From the NCBI GenBank assembly GCA_907165275.2, contig OU015652.1, forward strand, positions 9,067,001 to 9,131,000: a stretch of 64,000 bases of DNA, given 5' to 3'. Under the pieces are notes generated by a model. That model did not search any database and was not told where the DNA came from. It saw only the letters and a list, made by a program, of their open reading frames with translations. The stretch is from Zygaena filipendulae. Taxonomy: Eukaryota > Arthropoda > Insecta > Lepidoptera > Zygaenidae. How positions within the stretch are numbered: the stretch's first letter is position 1; every line of letters begins with the position of its first letter. The translations under genes were made by a program, and so were the position numbers. Shown in pieces: positions 61,701 through 64,000 of the stretch.

Positions 61701-63497
61701 CCATGCCTACCCGCTAATCGAGGGGTTCCGGGTTCGATTCCCGGTGGGGGTGGACTTTGTGTGATGAACACAGGGTTCCATTTTCCAGTCTGGGTGGGTT
61801 TATATATCTATAGTATAATTATTACTATGTAGTATATACCACGTTTGCTGGGTTTCCACGACACAAGCTAATAATAACTTACTGTGGGATCAAGTAGATC
61901 TGTTTGTTGTGATGTGCATTATTATTAATCAGATGTAACGAGATACAAAAAAAAATCATATAACGAACGAAGTTCCTGACGCCTTGTCTTCTTCCTATTC
62001 TTTTTTTATTCAAAAATAGTTGTGCCAGTGACAATGTGGCATTTGATGGATAATGCAATGTGAATAAATTATATGGTTATTTATATCTAGGTACACGACC
62101 AGGTACTTTTCAAATATTGAGAGTTCTCGCTCGTTACTATTCCTCCCGACTACAACTGTTTATGGGATGCCGTCATTTCGCCAGAGGAGATGAAGAACTT
62201 CGCCCGTCAGTGGAGCGAGACCGGGTGGGCGTGGTCGTGGGCGGTGGCGTGGGCGGCGTGGCACGCGGCGCTGGCGCTGGGCGCGGGCGCGTCGCTGGCC
62301 CGCGCGCCGCCCTACCTCGCCGCGGTGGTGTGCGCCGCGTTCTTCGTGCTCATATACCTCACCTTCTACACGCTCTGGTACCTTGCCAACAGGTATATGT
62401 TTGATTTACTACTAACTATCGCCCGCAGGGACTCCTGATTTGCTTTGCCTTTGTGCAAGTACAAGTTTATATAGATTGACAAAGTTTTATCGCAACCGGA
62501 TGAACGGTACGGCAGCGTATAACAAACATTGAGTTTTATGTATTGGATATCGTCTGCTTTCATCCGCATCATGATTTCGCGCAGCCTTCGTGAAGAAGGT
62601 TCAGCATGAAATGAAAAAATATACTCTCCTTTTGAGTGTGAATGTTGACAAATGAATGTAGAATCACCACCATATCTTTCAGTGTTATTATGCATTGCAA
62701 TTTCCACTTTATTTATTTATTGTTTTGTTGTCAGGCAACATGGGCCCGTAGATAAATACCTTACAAACTAACATACATAATTGTATACAAATATAAAAAA
62801 CATTGCTTGTCTATTTTTGACAGTGTGTCGCTCTGGTGGTGGCTGTTGGTATCATTTATGCACAGTGTAAATAAAGTCGAGATTTTATTGGACGAAAATT
62901 CAATGTAATGGTTTTTAACACTTAAAAAATGATCATAGGTTCTCCTGGTACTAAATATACGTTAGCAGTATGATTATGATACTACAGTATAGACTATAAC
63001 GCCGTCGAGCACCAATCTATACATATAAAATGCTTTGTCCTGAATGACTGATGGATCAACGCACAGCCTAAACCGCTGATCGTAGAGACCTGAAACTTGG
63101 AGGGTGTGTTCTTTGTATGACGTAGGCATCCGATAAGAAAGGATTTTTGAAAATTCAATCCCTAAAGGGATGAAAAGTTGCAAAGTTTGTATGGAACAAT
63201 TCCGCGGGATTTCCGAAATTATCGCGGGTAAAACCGCGCGGGTCAGCTAGTAGGTATATATAATCTTTCTGTTTCTTGGTCTAGATCTAGAATAAACATG
63301 TTTATATTATTTAAAAACTGTACAATATTAGTGTTTTTCATAGATCGTTTTCATTTCAGATACGAATGGTGGTGGGCCGGTGGTGTCGCCTCAGTCTTGG
63401 GTCGTAAATTTAGTTCGTTGCTTCTCGTTCTACAAGTAGCTTTTTGTCACCCGCCGGGGCCGAACGACCCTAGGGCGTTACCGGCTACTCCTATAAG
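49713..63497 (+). CDS. Kidins220: Kidins220/ARMS (kinase D-interacting substrate of 220 kDa), partial at the 3' side
   Basis: A membrane scaffold with N-terminal ankyrin repeats, a KAP P-loop NTPase domain and transmembrane segments; vertebrate orthologues bind neurotrophin and ephrin receptors and protein kinase D. Core exons, phases consistent: 55108-55245, 55543-55740, 57453-57562, 58210-58430, 59114-59271, 59578-59781, 60197-60340, 61294-61591, 62185-62392, 63360-63497. They give about 605 codons: roughly 11 ankyrin repeats ([41 protein letters not shown]), the linker [20 protein letters not shown], the Walker A motif [15 protein letters not shown], then a hydrophobic [20 protein letters not shown] segment. 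Upstream, 49713-49865 (ATG, 51 codons, GTAAGT donor) joins in phase 0 to 53529, an exon rich in Ser/Arg/Pro that is open to 54194. Its donor toward 55108 is unresolved and may use another small exon. The gene continues beyond the window. Copies of exon 60197-60340 follow it in tandem. Confidence 0.9.
51338..51566. mobile_element. MITE with GTGGCCACATCATA-like ends
   Basis: Bounded by GTGGCCACATCATA and AGTGGTCACATC, with internal TTCTTGGTTAGGTTTGAAC and AAAGACAAAATATGCTGACA, related to 34557-34739. Further TGGCCACATCATG-like motifs at 51235-51310 and 51880-51965 suggest neighbouring fragments. It lies in the first Kidins220 intron. Confidence 0.55.
51592..51806 (+). mobile_element. complete Helitron-like element
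   Basis: Runs from ATCTATACTAATATTATAAA to the hairpin CCGCGGGTGAAACCGCGG and GTCAGCTAGT; the CTGAACCGATTTTGAAAATT subfamily. Confidence 0.8.
51967..53528. other. Kidins220 intron; CpG-rich stretch at its end
   Basis: AT-rich until about 53270. A Helitron relic lies near 52790-52940. 53275-53528 then becomes CpG-rich (TCGTGTTGACCTCGCCTGTC) right up to the coding exon at 53529, so a second promoter here is possible. Confidence 0.4.
54195..55107. other. Kidins220 intron, nothing recognised
   Basis: AT-rich unique sequence. A TTTTAGCG triplet repeat lies near 54835-54865. A small exon linking 53529-54194 to 55108 may hide here, but I cannot identify one. Confidence 0.35.
55380..55490 (+). mobile_element. 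Helitron-like 3' half
   Basis: CCTGAGTGACATAGGGTAC, TCCCGGAATTCCC and AACAGCTAGT, with a weakened hairpin. It lies between the first two ankyrin exons of Kidins220. Confidence 0.65.
55746..57380. other. Kidins220 intron with Helitron-derived tandem repeats
   Basis: 56690-56810 is a Helitron-like relic (TACCGCGGGTGGATCCGCGG). 57005-57405 holds three to four tandem units of about 115-150 bp, each with TTCCTGCGGGAATTC, ACTCACGCGGGTGAA and GCTAATTAGCTGAT. No exon. Confidence 0.6.
57765..58135 (+). mobile_element. two Helitron-like copies back to back
   Basis: 57765-57920 (TTACGCTTTCACGCCTTAAC to GGAACTGCTAGT) and 57935-58133 (AAAACAAAGTCGC to ACCGCGGGTGAAACCGCGC then GTCAGCTAA). They end about 75 bp before Kidins220 exon 58210-58430. 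Confidence 0.7.
58605..59025 (+). mobile_element. Helitron-like element plus a related relic
   Basis: 58605-58804: CATCCTACTAATATTATAAA to GAGGCACAACTAGT, nearly the same as 19020-19225 reversed. 58850-59025 is a third subfamily copy (GTTGGACCGGTTTTGAGAGG, GGAGTTTCTGTGGGAATTTC) ending CACAGCCAGT. Both are intronic. Confidence 0.7.
60341..61017 (+). repeat. five 125-bp tandem copies of a Kidins220 ankyrin exon segment, plus a partial sixth
   Basis: Unit starts are 60341, 60466, 60591, 60716 and 60841, with a partial at 60966-61017. By eye the units are identical. Each holds a 38-nt segment, GTACCTACCTCACACACGGG to ACCTGCAG, that looks like a mini-intron, followed by 87 nt repeating the end of exon 60197-60340 and finishing CTCCAAG before the next GTACCT. 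The unit has no stop in any of its three forward frames. The real exon downstream is at 61294. Confidence 0.95.
61676..61925 (+). mobile_element. tRNA-derived SINE, full length
   Basis: A-box TTGGCGCAGAGG at 61686 and B-box GGTTCGATTCC at 61731 of an RNA polymerase III promoter. A body with CACAGGGTTCCATTTTCCAG and CCACGTTTGCTGGGTTTCC follows, then a TTATTA tail. It is in the Kidins220 intron between 61591 and 62185. Body fragments recur at 34195, 37245 (minus) and 49020. Confidence 0.8.
62393..63359 (+). other. Kidins220 intron with a Helitron-like element
   Basis: 63010-63251 carries ATCTATACATATAAAATGC, GGAGGGTGTGTTCTTTG, the hairpin TATCGCGGGTAAAACCGCG and GTCAGCTAGT. The first 600 bp show no gene or repeat I recognise. 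Confidence 0.55.
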
Positions 63498-64000
63498 GTA
63501 ACCTCAACATACATCCATCCAAGTTAGGTAGTGAGATAGATCACCATTAAATTTTGTTGGTATACACGTCGTCAGGGTACAGAGAAGGACGCATAGGGTA
63601 CTTTTTATTTCGGGATTCCCGCGGGAATTACGAAATTATCGCGGGTGAAATCACAGGGGACAGCTAGTAATATATAATAATTTGTAATTTTAAATTTGTT
63701 TCTATACAAGCATAAGCCGCCTCTATAAATTATATGTCTGAAGTGCGGCGTGCGGCTATTGCCGCACATGGCCGGGTATTATATCGGAGCGCGTGAGTCG
63801 ATAGTGTGTGGTGCACCGAACAGAACATAATAGATAGAAGGGACATCAACTTAGTTTGGTATGAAAAAAGATGAAAACATTGTCGCGGGGTGCTTTTCGC
63901 ACACAAAACTATTCATCACGTACTAAATTCGTAAAGAAATGTATTAAACTTCTTTATGGTTGTTTTTTTTTTACTTAGTCATTGTTTTACAAAATTCATA
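63498..64000 (+). other. start of the next Kidins220 intron
   Basis: Begins with a GTAACC donor. 63555-63672 is a Helitron-like 3' half (GTCAGGGTACAGAGAAGG to GGGACAGCTAGT). No exon seen before the window ends. Confidence 0.6.

Noticed and set aside
61676..61750. tRNA gene
   Set aside because: A- and B-boxes are present, but the sequence continues into a repeated body and tail found elsewhere in the window; it is the head of a SINE.

Overview
The window looks like nuclear DNA of a moth or butterfly (Lepidoptera). It is AT-rich, its genes are split by short introns with GT/AG borders, and it is saturated with short non-autonomous transposons. The commonest of these end in a CCGCGG hairpin followed by CAGCTAGT, as short Helitron-like elements of Lepidoptera do. 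Nothing suggests a bacterium: there are no operons, ribosome-binding sites or CRISPR arrays.

Layout. (1) 1-1509 is a 746-bp tandem duplication carrying an unclassified ~600-bp repeat (called E1 here; further copies near 9 kb and 47 kb). (2) 2792-20000, minus strand: most of a rotatin (RTTN/Ana3) gene in 21 exons whose splice phases all agree; the first short exon was not found and the C-terminus lies outside the window or is unrecognised. (3) 20-23.4 kb: intergenic DNA with fold-back and TIR elements. (4) 23444-27256, plus strand: TTC37/SKI3, scaffold of the Ski mRNA-decay complex, as one uninterrupted coding exon. (5) 28720-30756, minus strand: METTL1, the tRNA m7G46 methyltransferase, complete in six exons, with a mariner-like deletion derivative in an intron. 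(6) 31.1-35.0 kb: a degraded PIF/Harbinger transposon region bracketed by inverted arrays of a 15-bp minisatellite. (7) 35-40 kb: sparse, with two possible exons of an unknown minus-strand gene. (8) 40383-40691: an unassigned plus-strand coding exon behind a CpG-rich stretch. (9) 41-49 kb: a transposon graveyard (Tc1/mariner relic, LINE-like relic, fold-backs, Helitron-SINE junction). (10) 49.7 kb to the right edge, plus strand: Kidins220/ARMS, covering the ankyrin repeats, the KAP P-loop NTPase start and the first membrane segments; the gene runs off the window.

The four recognised genes do unrelated housekeeping or signalling jobs (centriole assembly, mRNA decay, tRNA modification, receptor scaffolding), so they are neighbours rather than a pathway. 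The most unusual features are a five-fold identical 125-bp duplication of a Kidins220 ankyrin exon, an E1 core segment that is inverted between copies, a transposon end that supplies a splice acceptor and coding bases to rotatin, and a repeated motif family shared by the upstream regions of TTC37 and METTL1.
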